A stretch of DNA of 64,000 nt from NCBI RefSeq assembly GCF_900141705.1, contig NZ_FQYM01000006.1:62001-126000 (forward strand), read 5' to 3'. This document shows, piece by piece, positions 43,979-51,297 of the stretch; within the stretch, counting starts at the first letter, position 1, and each line of letters begins with the position of its first letter. Below the pieces are notes generated by a model. It saw nothing but the letters and a program-made list of their open reading frames with translations. It was not told the origin of the DNA and did no database searches. A program made the position numbers and the translations under genes. This stretch comes from Fibrobacter sp. UWP2. GTDB lineage: Bacteria > Fibrobacterota > Fibrobacteria > Fibrobacterales > Fibrobacteraceae.

Positions 43979-44866
43979 ATGAAAATGACTTTTATTGCCG
44001 TGAGCGCGCTCGCGGGACTGCTCGCCGCCTGCAGTTCGAATACCGAGAACAAGGCCGAAAGCGCGGCACAGATTGAAAGCGCCACACCCGCCGCGAAGGC
44101 CGAAAATGCGACACAAATCACCGACACTAAGATTGTCACATTGAGCGACGCTTCGACCTTCACCTGGATCAAGGACAACGAAGGCACCAAGCTGAACCCG
44201 CGCACGCTCTTTAGCGACGCGAGCGATTCGCTGTACGCAAGCATCGGCATGCCCGACGGCATCCCGGCGACGGTGAGCACGTTCCTCGCCAAAATCGACG
44301 GCGAGCACATTCTGTTCGACGCAGGCCTCGGCGATTTTGGCGGGCAGCTCGCGCGGCACCTGGGCGAACTCGGCGTGAACCCCGACGACATCAAGCTCAT
44401 TTACCTCACGCACCTGCACATGGACCACATTTCAGGACTTGTCAAAAAGACGGACGCCGGCATGGAGCGAGTATTCAAGAACGCCGCAGTATATTTGAGC
44501 CAAGTGGAGCATGACGCCTGGATGAACGACATCGAAAAGAACGACATGCAGAAGGCGATTCTCGGCGTCTACGCCGACAGCCTGCACTTGTTCGCGTTCG
44601 GCGACAGCCTCCCCCACAAGGTGCTTACAATTGACGCCGTGGGCCACACGCCTGGGCATACCGCCTTCCGTTACGGCGAGATGCTAATCATCGGCGACCT
44701 GATGCACGGTTTCGCCCTGCAAATAAACCACCCCGAAATCAATTCGAACTACGACATGGATAAGGCCAAATCCATCGAAAGCCGCAAGCGCATTCTTGAT
44801 TACGCCAAACAGAACAACCTCACTATGGCAGGGATGCATTTGCCGGAACCCGGCTTCGCCAAGTAA
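43979..44866 (+). CDS. Metallo-beta-lactamase-fold lipoprotein
   Basis: A 295-residue lipoprotein (lipobox LLAAC). A 40-residue Ala/Glu/Lys linker precedes a metallo-beta-lactamase domain. The zinc motif is YLTHLHMDHISG (H-x-H-x-D-H), with a further GHTPGHTAF and the metal-bridging Asp in IIGDLMHG. The layout fits an exported hydrolase such as an MBL-type lactonase or phosphodiesterase; substrate unknown. The C-terminus reads LTMAGMHLPEPGFAK. A diverged copy of this C-terminus lies at 48367-48414, behind the GH44 gene. Confidence 0.85.
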   Translation: MKMTFIAVSALAGLLAACSSNTENKAESAAQIESATPAAKAENATQITDTKIVTLSDASTFTWIKDNEGTKLNPRTLFSDASDSLYASIGMPDGIPATVSTFLAKIDGEHILFDAGLGDFGGQLARHLGELGVNPDDIKLIYLTHLHMDHISGLVKKTDAGMERVFKNAAVYLSQVEHDAWMNDIEKNDMQKAILGVYADSLHLFAFGDSLPHKVLTIDAVGHTPGHTAFRYGEMLIIGDLMHGFALQINHPEINSNYDMDKAKSIESRKRILDYAKQNNLTMAGMHLPEPGFAK

Positions 44867-44899
44867 AGCACTTCAACGCGTCGGTATGACGCGGGCACA

Positions 44900-45709
44900 T
44901 TACCCCTTCCTGAAAAACGCGAGCAGGCGGTCCTTGTAGTCGGGGGCTTCGTCGTAAACGGCGTGCCCATAGCCCTCGTACATGTAGAGTTCGCAGGGAA
45001 CGCCTTCGCTTTTGAGTTTGTCGTAAATTTCGAGGGAAGCCTCGGGAGTCACCACATGGTCTTCCGACGCACCGATGACGAGCACCGGGCACTTGATTTC
45101 ACCCAGGCGGTCCTGCGTGTTGATGAGTCCGCAGGTGCTGGAAATCTTGGCGAAGCGGTCCAGCTCGGCATCCGAAATGTGGCTGTACATTTTGAGTAAC
45201 GCCCGACGGAAGCGTTCCAAATAAGCCTTAGAGAACGCATTGTCCACAAACGATTCCACAAGGTCGGTAGTCCTACCCTCGCGGGCGGCAGCCGTCCAGC
45301 CGCCAATCACTTCGAGCTGGAGTTTTTTTGCACGGGACGTAGACGAGCCCAGCACCAGGCGGCGTACCTTCTCGGGATGCTCTATGGCCAGTAACTGCGA
45401 AATCATTCCGCCCTGCGACGTTCCAAAGACATCGGCAGTTTGTATGTGGAGGGCGTCCATTGTAGCCGAGATGTCGTCCGCCATCATTTGAAGCGAAAAG
45501 TCCTCGGGCACATCCTTACGGCGATCCAGCAAATAAACCGTATAATCTTCCTCAAACATGCGGTAGGCTTTCTCGACGAAAGCCGCCGAAGCCGTAATGG
45601 GCTTAAGGCTCAGCCCCGGGACAATGACCAGGTTTTTGGGCCCCGAACCAAAGCGCACGTAGTCCATCTCGAATGTTTCCGTTGAAACCGTATGTACCAA
45701 ATTTTCCAT
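44900..45709 (-). CDS. Alpha/beta hydrolase
   Basis: A 269-residue cytosolic alpha/beta-hydrolase. The nucleophile motif is FGTSQGGMISQLL (G-T-S-Q-G), the acid is probably the Asp in VIGASEDHVVTPE, and the His is in YEGYGHAVYDEAP. FIVPGLSLKP-like and LLDRRKDVPEDFS segments supply the oxyanion side and cap. Esterase or lipase-like action on a small substrate is the best guess. I start at ATG 45709, with AGAGG about 7 nt upstream; GTG 45718 would add three residues. It lies 11 bp after the uracil-glycosylase-like gene on the same strand. Confidence 0.8.
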   Translation of the reverse strand: MENLVHTVSTETFEMDYVRFGSGPKNLVIVPGLSLKPITASAAFVEKAYRMFEEDYTVYLLDRRKDVPEDFSLQMMADDISATMDALHIQTADVFGTSQGGMISQLLAIEHPEKVRRLVLGSSTSRAKKLQLEVIGGWTAAAREGRTTDLVESFVDNAFSKAYLERFRRALLKMYSHISDAELDRFAKISSTCGLINTQDRLGEIKCPVLVIGASEDHVVTPEASLEIYDKLKSEGVPCELYMYEGYGHAVYDEAPDYKDRLLAFFRKG

Positions 45710-45720
45710 ATTCAACACCT

Positions 45721-46308
45721 CTAAAACACTTTAAACCCAATAGTGCGGAACATCGCCGCGTAGTATTCCGCCTTCTTTTCGAGCTTCATGGGATACGCGC
45801 GGCTCGAGCTCGGCATGCGGAACTGCAAGAATTTCTCACCCTTATAGGTGAACCGGCTGAAGCTACCTACGGCGGGCTTCTCGGCGCCGCTCCACTCGCA
45901 CAGCACATCGGTCGCCTTCTCCCCCGTCGTCACGATGGCGCGGCACTCCGGGATTTTTTTCAAAAGCTTGGCGATGTCGGTATTCTCGGCGACTTCCAAA
46001 AACTGATCCGCCGCGTTCGCCTTGAGGCGCCGCACGGCACAAGCGGTATCGTACAGTGCTACACCCGTTTGCAAAACGAATTCGACCACACGTTCGCGGT
46101 TGAATGTGCGATTGTCCTCGTTCAAAAAATGCGTCTTGTCCCCGAAAAAAACATGCCCAAAAATCCGCCACATGTCGTTTTGCGGATTCGGGTAGTAAAA
46201 GTCCATGCACCAGCGATGCCGCGGCGGCGGAAAACTCCCGAGCATCAGGAGTTTGGCGTTTGCCGGCAAAAACGGCTTGAGCGGATGTTTTTCGACGGGG
46301 ATTTCCAT
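45721..46308 (-). CDS. Uracil/deoxyinosine-DNA glycosylase-like protein
   Basis: A 195-residue protein with the uracil-DNA-glycosylase fold. The N-terminal LLMLGSFPPPRHRWCMDFYYPNPQN-type motif (G-S-F-P-P, then FYYPNPQNDMWRIFG) and a C-terminal MPSSSRA segment match the Mug / hypoxanthine-DNA-glycosylase branch (motif GSxPG...Y..P.N.FW). The changed GSFPPP in place of GSxPG is noteworthy. It would excise deaminated bases (uracil or hypoxanthine). The exact subfamily cannot be set without alignment. Confidence 0.65.
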   Translation of the reverse strand: MEIPVEKHPLKPFLPANAKLLMLGSFPPPRHRWCMDFYYPNPQNDMWRIFGHVFFGDKTHFLNEDNRTFNRERVVEFVLQTGVALYDTACAVRRLKANAADQFLEVAENTDIAKLLKKIPECRAIVTTGEKATDVLCEWSGAEKPAVGSFSRFTYKGEKFLQFRMPSSSRAYPMKLEKKAEYYAAMFRTIGFKVF

Positions 46309-46594
46309 GCCGTGAATGTAGCTTTATATATTGTTCAAAAAACAAGAATCCATTATGAGTGAAGTGAATTTCAGCGAAAAACTCGCCACAAAAATCGCCT
46401 TTTTTTTTGTAAATTTTCTAGTAAAACAAAGTGCTTTATCTCACACCTCAAAATCCGTAAGTTTTTCGTAAGTTTGCTTGATACTGCAGCAAATGCAAAT
46501 CAACATCAATGTCCACAAACACCCTCCGGCCTCATAACCGCTTTTTAAAAAAGAGATTATTTTAAAGAATGGTTGTTTTTTAAAGGGGTGTTTT
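46309..46594. promoter_or_regulatory. Promoter region of the GH44 gene
   Basis: A 286-bp AT-rich gap between divergent genes, with long T/A runs (46401-46409) and TAAATTTT near 46411. No terminator, and no gene is called. A 38-codon frame from ATG 46356 lacks a ribosome site and is rejected. Confidence 0.3.
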
Positions 46595-48361
46595 ATGAAA
46601 CGTATTCTAGCCGCAATCGTCGCAGGCGCTGCGACATTGTCCACCGCCGCCATCGACATTTCCGTTGACGCGCAAAAAGGCATCAAGAAGATTTCGCCAT
46701 ACATTTACGGGCGTAACATCGATAAAATCAGTGACACCAAGGCCGAAAGCGACTCCACCGAAGAGGCGTTTATCGCACAGATGCTCGACGCGGGCATCCA
46801 CATGATGCGCGCGAACAACGGCAACAACTCCACGCGCTACAACTGGCGCCACAAAATGACGGTTCACCCGGACTGGTTCAACAACGTGTATGCGCACGAC
46901 TGGGACATCACCGCAAAAAAGGTGCTCGACAAGATGCCGGGCGTCGACGCGATGTACGCCTTCCAGCTCACGGGCTACGCGGCAAGCAGCACCGAATACA
47001 ACTTCCCCGACTGGAACTGGAAACAGGAACACGGCTCGTATCCGTCACGGTCATTCGACCTCGCGGGCGGTGGCGAAGTATCGGAAGACGGCCAGACGCT
47101 CATCAAGGCGGGCGACGCCTCGCTCTACAACATGGAATGGCCTGCCGATTCTACGGTCGGAATCATCCCGCACTGGAAGGATGAACTCAAGTACGACATG
47201 AGCCGTTTTAAATACTGGAGCATGGACAACGAGATAGAAATCTGGCGCGGCACGCACAACGACTTGGACCTGCCCGTCACGGGAGACTTTCTCGTAGAGC
47301 GCTATATCGACGTGGCCAAGAAGGCGCGCGCCGCCTGGGGCGATATCAAGCTCACCGGCCCGGTGGTCGCTAATGAATGGCAATGGTGCCACATCAATGC
47401 CTACAACGACGAAAGCAGGCCCAAGATCGACGGCCAGGAATACTGCTGGCTCGAGTTCTTCACCAAGAAAATCGCCGAAGCGCAAAAGGCGAGCGGCATG
47501 CGGCTCCTCGACGTATTTGACATCCACTGGTACCCCACCGAAAAGGACTACGAAAGCCGCGTCAACTGGCACCGCGTTCTGTTCGACACCACCTACTACT
47601 ACAAGGGCGGTAACGGTGTGCGCTGCGCCACAGGCAAGTGCGACTGGAGCGACAAGGAGAAGGGCTACAGGTCCTACATCTTCGTGCGCATCAACAACTG
47701 GCTCGAAAAATACTTTGGCAAGGATCACGGAATCACGCTCGGCATCACCGAGACAGACCTGAACGATTCTGATCCTATGGTGACAGCGCTCATCTATGCG
47801 TCTTTCCTCGGAACCATGCAGGACAACGGTGTTGAGATTTTCACCCCGTGGACATGGGGCGACGGCATGTACGAAACGGTGCACCTGTTCAGCCGCTACG
47901 GCCACCCGAACCGCGTGCAGTCCACCTCCAGCAATGACTCGCTGGTGTCCGCCTACAGTTCCATCAGCAACAAGGGCGACTCGCTCACGGTCATCTTCGT
48001 GAACCGCGCCGAAAAAGACGCCCAAGACGTGAACCTCAGTCTCGCAAACTTCGCCTCCGACGGAAAGGTCAAAACGCTCACCTTGCAAAATCTCCAAGGC
48101 GAAACATTCGTTTCGCACACAAGCAACGCGCTACAGGCAGGAACCGCGACAGCCTCCGACAACAAGGTTGCACTCAAACTCCCCGCAAAGTCAATTACTG
48201 CGGTATTGCTCACTACGGCAACGCCGATCGTCGTAGACGCCATCAGGCCAAAAGCCACGATTCGCCCCGCGCCCCAATACGGAACCACAAGGATCTTCGA
48301 CACCAAGGGCCGAAACGTCACGCACACCCGCACAAGCCCCGGGTATTATATTCTGCGATAA
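46595..48361 (+). CDS. Glycoside hydrolase family 44 endoglucanase (secreted)
   Basis: A 588-residue secreted glucanase. The signal peptide is MKRILAAIVAGAATLSTAA. The GH44 catalytic domain covers about residues 22-520: KKISPYIYGRN, NNGNNSTRYNWRH, the acid/base Glu213 in MDNEIEIW, and the likely nucleophile Glu386 in GITETD. GH44 enzymes act on xyloglucan and carboxymethylcellulose. The last 45 residues, from about 545, are basic (RPKATIRPAPQYG) and end TRIFDTKGRNV...SPGYYILR. This resembles a type IX secretion sorting tail and the 'basic terminal domain' of Fibrobacter glycanases. Monocistronic, with a terminator at 48465-48499. Confidence 0.88.
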   Translation: MKRILAAIVAGAATLSTAAIDISVDAQKGIKKISPYIYGRNIDKISDTKAESDSTEEAFIAQMLDAGIHMMRANNGNNSTRYNWRHKMTVHPDWFNNVYAHDWDITAKKVLDKMPGVDAMYAFQLTGYAASSTEYNFPDWNWKQEHGSYPSRSFDLAGGGEVSEDGQTLIKAGDASLYNMEWPADSTVGIIPHWKDELKYDMSRFKYWSMDNEIEIWRGTHNDLDLPVTGDFLVERYIDVAKKARAAWGDIKLTGPVVANEWQWCHINAYNDESRPKIDGQEYCWLEFFTKKIAEAQKASGMRLLDVFDIHWYPTEKDYESRVNWHRVLFDTTYYYKGGNGVRCATGKCDWSDKEKGYRSYIFVRINNWLEKYFGKDHGITLGITETDLNDSDPMVTALIYASFLGTMQDNGVEIFTPWTWGDGMYETVHLFSRYGHPNRVQSTSSNDSLVSAYSSISNKGDSLTVIFVNRAEKDAQDVNLSLANFASDGKVKTLTLQNLQGETFVSHTSNALQAGTATASDNKVALKLPAKSITAVLLTTATPIVVDAIRPKATIRPAPQYGTTRIFDTKGRNVTHTRTSPGYYILR

Positions 48362-48366
48362 AAAAA

Positions 48367-48414
48367 CTCCTGATGGCCGGCATGCACCTGCCCCCTCCGG
48401 GATTCGCGGAGTAA
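48367..48414 (+). pseudogene. C-terminal remnant of a metallo-beta-lactamase lipoprotein gene
   Basis: Immediately after the GH44 stop, another frame reads LLMAGMHLPPPGFAE and stops at TAA 48412-48414. It matches the last residues of the intact gene at 43979-44866 (LTMAGMHLPEPGFAK) at about 11 of 14 positions, with many silent base differences. No upstream part survives. It is therefore the tail of a diverged paralogue, not a recent duplication of the neighbour. Confidence 0.7.
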
Positions 48415-48464
48415 GGGCTTTGCCGCTTAGTTGCAACTTGACTAAAATCGCACAGATTAAAAAA

Positions 48465-48499
48465 GACCGCAGCGGAGTGCTACGGTCAAAATTTTTTTT
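48465..48499 (+). terminator. Terminator of the GH44 gene
   Basis: GACCGCAGC and GCTACGGTC form a 9-bp stem with one mismatch, followed by A3 and then T8 on the plus strand. It lies about 105 bp past the GH44 stop and beyond the lactamase remnant. Confidence 0.75.
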
Positions 48500-48505
48500 G
48501 GCGTT

Positions 48506-48618
48506 CCCTTGCCTACGGCAAGGGCGAGCTATATTGCAAGGCGCCCCGTGCGCACCTGCGGCACACCCGCGCCGCTCTTGCAACCAAGCCTCGCTTCGCG
48601 AGTCTTGTCCCCAAGGGG
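48506..48618. repeat. GC-rich palindrome cluster at the island edge
   Basis: Three perfect small palindromes lie within 113 bp: CCCTTGCC-tac-GGCAAGGG (48506-48524), CTCGC-ttc-GCGAG (48590-48602) and CCCCAAGGGG (48609-48618). The stretch is much more GC-rich than the AT-rich genes that follow. It may be a REP-like element, a structured transcript or a recombination scar. Confidence 0.45.
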
Positions 48619-48658
48619 TCACTATCCCTAACGATTAATAACCAAAATAACTTTAAGT

Positions 48659-49276
48659 TTATTCTTCTATACACCTGACTCGTAAATAAACGGCCCAACC
48701 TCCTTTTGGACATTCGACAGGTGATAGTCCCAATCCACTTACTTTATAACACTCAAAAGCTGTTTCACCAACCTTTCTATTCTTGCCACCATTAACTTGG
48801 CCATAATATACAGGTCCTACATTGTCGAACATACATGATGCATTGAAACCAACAGAATTTTTTCCGCCCTTGCATGACGTTGAACTAAGACGGCTGCCGA
48901 TTTCACTCCATATACGCCTTTCTTGTTTTGCAGTCATATTTTCTGTCACTAAATCAGAAGCTACAAACTGCGTTAATTTCATAAAATCATTGGTTGTTGG
49001 CAATCTCCACCCCTTAGGACAGATATTCTCATCTGAATCAATTGTTGAAAGAAAATCATACTCCCTAATGCAATCGTCAGGATCCACACCACGGTAATCT
49101 GCACATTTTGAAAATTTTGTTTCAAACCTGTAATCTTCAGCCATCCAATGTTGCTTTCCTATTTTTACAGTCTTGTATTTGTATCCGTCCCTATCGGAAA
49201 CGGTTCCTGCTAATGCAAAAGATGTTGTGGCTAATATTGTAACCATACACAATATTATTTTATTTATTTTTCTCAT
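48659..49276 (-). CDS. Short FISUMP-domain secreted protein
   Basis: A 205-residue protein. The signal peptide MRKINKIILCMVTILATTSFALA precedes a near-complete Fibrobacter succinogenes major paralogous domain: DGYKYKTVKIGKQHWMAEDYRF, then ICPKGWRLPTTNDFMKLTQFV and a GWAVYLRVRCIEE end. There is no lipobox and no extra N-terminal domain, unlike the 13909-15873 protein. I start at ATG 49276, which has AGGAGTC 6 nt upstream. Codon and base use is AT-rich compared with most of the window, like its neighbours up to 51.2 kb. Confidence 0.78.
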   Translation of the reverse strand: MRKINKIILCMVTILATTSFALAGTVSDRDGYKYKTVKIGKQHWMAEDYRFETKFSKCADYRGVDPDDCIREYDFLSTIDSDENICPKGWRLPTTNDFMKLTQFVASDLVTENMTAKQERRIWSEIGSRLSSTSCKGGKNSVGFNASCMFDNVGPVYYGQVNGGKNRKVGETAFECYKVSGLGLSPVECPKGGWAVYLRVRCIEE

Positions 49277-49313
49277 GATTGACTCCTTGTTTGTTGTTAA
49301 ATACATTTGAAAT

Positions 49314-49931
49314 TCACTTGGAGGAAATGCTATCTGCTGAAGCATAAAGACAAACTTCTAGGACACGAATCTTAGAACATTTAGCAGGAATAAAGTTTTT
49401 TCGCACAAGTTCTTTTTTGATTCTTGAAATCTTTGTGATATTTTTTCTATCCATTACAAGAGATCTTAACTTATTCGTGTAACTTATGTAGTTGTTAATA
49501 TCTTTTGAAAGATTATGTTTCGGCTTGCCAAGAATCGTTTTATAAACTCTTGAATCGTATATCGGATACAATTCAGGATTGACAAAGTGAAGAAGTTTAC
49601 TAGCACCAACAATAGAGTCGTTGGTTAGCCGAGTGACCTCTGAAAGAAAAGAGCCATCAACACAGCCTTTAGTAATTTGTTTTTTCCATTCGCTAGGATT
49701 TCCTTCCAATGCTATATTCTGAATCATTGTCGGCATCCAACCATATGCCATATGGGCTAAACCAACTAACATTGTTTTGTCAAATTTGCTTATAGCACGT
49801 TGCGCAAATTCAAGCATCGGACCATATGTTGTCAACAGTTGGTTGTTAGGAGACAGTTCTTCTAGCCCGTAAGCCAAATTGATAAAAAAGTCTAATGAGA
49901 GAACTTCAACTTTTGCTATAAATTTGTTCAT
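49314..49931 (-). CDS. Hypothetical protein of the accessory island
   Basis: A 205-residue cytosolic protein, AT-rich in sequence. No function is assigned. The segment VGASKLLHFVNPELYPIYDSRVYKTI (about residues 108-133) is a motif found in several accessory-genome proteins with a helical, DNA-glycosylase-like bundle, but I cannot name the family with confidence. The C-terminus is basic and helical. The start at ATG 49931 has AAGGAG upstream. It is 37 bp before the FISUMP gene on the same strand, so they may be one transcript. Confidence 0.55.
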   Translation of the reverse strand: MNKFIAKVEVLSLDFFINLAYGLEELSPNNQLLTTYGPMLEFAQRAISKFDKTMLVGLAHMAYGWMPTMIQNIALEGNPSEWKKQITKGCVDGSFLSEVTRLTNDSIVGASKLLHFVNPELYPIYDSRVYKTILGKPKHNLSKDINNYISYTNKLRSLVMDRKNITKISRIKKELVRKNFIPAKCSKIRVLEVCLYASADSISSK

Positions 49932-49991
49932 TGCAATCTCCTTGCTTGTCAATCTTCAGAATTGAAAGCCTTGAAATCATAGTCTTAATGA

Positions 49992-50168
49992 ATTCCGCCC
50001 CTGCTCAACAAGGAACTTCGCCAAATTTTGTATGAATACAAAAAAGGCGCAGATCGTTGCATTTATCCAAACGGGGCTCTAGACTGCCTCTACACGATAA
50101 ACACAAACGACCCACGCCCCAAAAGGGCTGTTGCCATTGGTCGATACGACCATAAATCAGCCGAATAG
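49992..50168 (+). pseudogene. Orphan 58-codon frame, possible gene remnant
   Basis: This frame is open from the TGA at 49989 to TAG 50166-50168. It encodes a plausible mixed-composition peptide, with NKELRQILYEYKKGADRC and a C-terminus RAVAIGRYDHKSAE. It has no ATG and no ribosome site. It reads like the end of a truncated protein gene, but I do not recognise the parent. It could equally be a chance open frame. Confidence 0.3.
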
Positions 50169-50184
50169 CTGACACGACAAACCG

Positions 50185-50208
50185 AGATATGCCGAAAACG
50201 GCATATCT
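50185..50208. repeat. Perfect 10-bp hairpin
   Basis: AGATATGCCG-aaaa-CGGCATATCT is a perfect 10-bp stem with a four-base loop. No T run follows on either strand, so it is not a simple terminator. It could be part of a structured RNA or an operator. Confidence 0.5.
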
Positions 50209-50303
50209 GCGTGAGCGTTCGCCTTGTCCTCGTGTATTTGGAAGTGTCTAGATTCCGTTTGGAGAACAAGAGCAAAAACTCTTTTACTCTTTAAAAATAA
50301 CAT

Positions 50304-50322
50304 AAAAACGGGCGAAAAGCCC
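50304..50322 (-). terminator. Terminator of the toxin-antitoxin operon
   Basis: GGGC-gaaaa-GCCC with five T on the minus strand. It lies about 105 bp past the DUF3368 stop. The stem is short (4 bp), so efficiency may be modest. Confidence 0.5.
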
Positions 50323-50426
50323 TGATAGTTTACAAAAAAGTTCTTTTTTGCAATGAAAATGGCGATTCTTCGCTATTTTGTAAAGAGGAAAGAGTGTTTT
50401 TAGGGAGAAAAAGGAATAGAAAGGGC

Positions 50427-50927
50427 CTATTTCTTATCGTGGACCAACGACAACAGCAAATTAAAAAGTTTTTCACCGATAAAGCGGTTCATGCCCCTAA
50501 GCATAGTAACGCTTTGGTCAATTTCATCTGCAGTAAGCAACTTCTTCTGATATGCGGCAAAGAGAATGCCTATGCTTCCGGTAATCGTCAGTTTCATGCT
50601 CTCTGCAACAACACGCCCCTTGCTTTCATCAATCAGCAAAAGACTCGGTTGTTTTTCATCTGCCAAGATAATCGCTTCACTTTCGCCCAGACCCAAACCA
50701 GTCGCTCGTTGCAATAGGGATACTCTTTCTGCGGAAAGTTCCGAATGAACTTCTAAAAACGGGCAATTCCTAAAATACTCTGCTTCTTCAGGGTATTCAG
50801 TATTACGAGTCAGTTCTTCAAATACAGCAAAAGGGATGTGAACGGAATTATATAGTTTATTCAAAACATCGATCCGTCCAATTTTGAACAGAGTCAGTAA
50901 TGGTGTCGTGTCAGAGACAACTATCAC
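50427..50927 (-). CDS. DUF3368 PIN-like toxin
   Basis: A 166-residue protein of DUF3368, a PIN-domain relative. The acidic residues expected for a PIN nuclease are visible: Asp6 in VVSDTTPLLTL, Glu38 in VFEELTRN, the GLGESEAIILADE motif, and Asp in LLLIDESKGR. The C-terminal NRFIGEKLFNLLLSLV is family-typical. With the UPF0175 gene directly upstream (4-nt ATGA overlap) it forms a type II toxin-antitoxin-like pair; the toxin presumably cleaves RNA. Low GC, in an accessory island. Confidence 0.82.
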   Translation of the reverse strand: MIVVSDTTPLLTLFKIGRIDVLNKLYNSVHIPFAVFEELTRNTEYPEEAEYFRNCPFLEVHSELSAERVSLLQRATGLGLGESEAIILADEKQPSLLLIDESKGRVVAESMKLTITGSIGILFAAYQKKLLTADEIDQSVTMLRGMNRFIGEKLFNLLLSLVHDKK

Positions 50928-51193
50928 TTAGACTCTCCACATGCAGCAAGGGCGTTTGCAATGTCACGCTCAAGTTCCGCTTCGTCCATGTCAATATACG
51001 GAATGCCCATAGAACCATACAACTGGATAAGAGACCACTTGTCCATTTCAAGGATCTCGGCGGCACGGCCATGCGAAATCGTCCCGTTCTGGATATAGGG
51101 GTACAGGAGCATCGCACGTTGCTTCAGCCACATGTCACGCTTATTTACATAAGGTTCCATCGCAGTCGTTATTTCAATTGTTGCGGTTTGCAT
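50924..51193 (-). CDS. UPF0175 antitoxin
   Basis: An 89-residue UPF0175 protein. A variable N-terminus is followed by a helix-turn-helix-like segment, LLYPYIQNGTISHGRAAEILEMDKWSLIQLYGSMGIPYIDMDEAELERDI, where the 'GIPYIDMDEAELERD' signature names the family. It is probably the DNA-binding antitoxin that represses the operon and neutralises DUF3368. I prefer ATG 51193, 7 nt after GAGG; ATG 51199 is too close to the ribosome site. Confidence 0.8.
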   Translation of the reverse strand: MQTATIEITTAMEPYVNKRDMWLKQRAMLLYPYIQNGTISHGRAAEILEMDKWSLIQLYGSMGIPYIDMDEAELERDIANALAACGESK

Positions 51194-51246
51194 ATTCATA
51201 CCTCATCTATAAATATACACTTTTTCAAACAAAAGACCAAATAAAG

Positions 51247-51278
51247 AAAACGCCCTTTCGCAAGGAAAGAGCGTTTTT
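51247..51278 (-). terminator. Terminator of ileS
   Basis: AAAACGCCCTTTC and GGAAAGAGCGTTTT form a stem with a GCAA loop region and flanking A/T tracts on both sides. It is 20 bp past the ileS stop on the minus strand and 50 bp upstream of the antitoxin start. Confidence 0.7.
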
Positions 51279-51297
51279 AGAATCTTTTTGAGAGTAT

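Larger units (their letters stand above)
49932..50426. other. 495-bp gap with gene remnant and hairpins
   Basis: No intact gene is seen. The gap holds a 58-codon open frame without an ATG (49992-50168), a perfect 10-bp hairpin (50185-50208) and a minus-strand terminator (50304-50322). A minus-strand frame at 50090-50275 is judged a shadow. No tmRNA, 6S RNA or other known RNA could be recognised. Confidence 0.5.

Noticed and set aside
46356-46472. 38-codon frame starting MSEVNFSEKL upstream of GH44
   Set aside because: No ribosome-binding site, ends in low-complexity A/T sequence, and lies in the expected promoter region.
50090-50275. 61-codon minus-strand frame in the island gap
   Set aside because: It overlaps the 10-bp hairpin, lacks a ribosome site, and the composition is unlike a folded protein.
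49952-50300. tmRNA or 6S RNA in the island gap
   Set aside because: No tRNA-like acceptor/T-arm end and no peptide-tag frame; the long central bulge of 6S RNA is not evident either.
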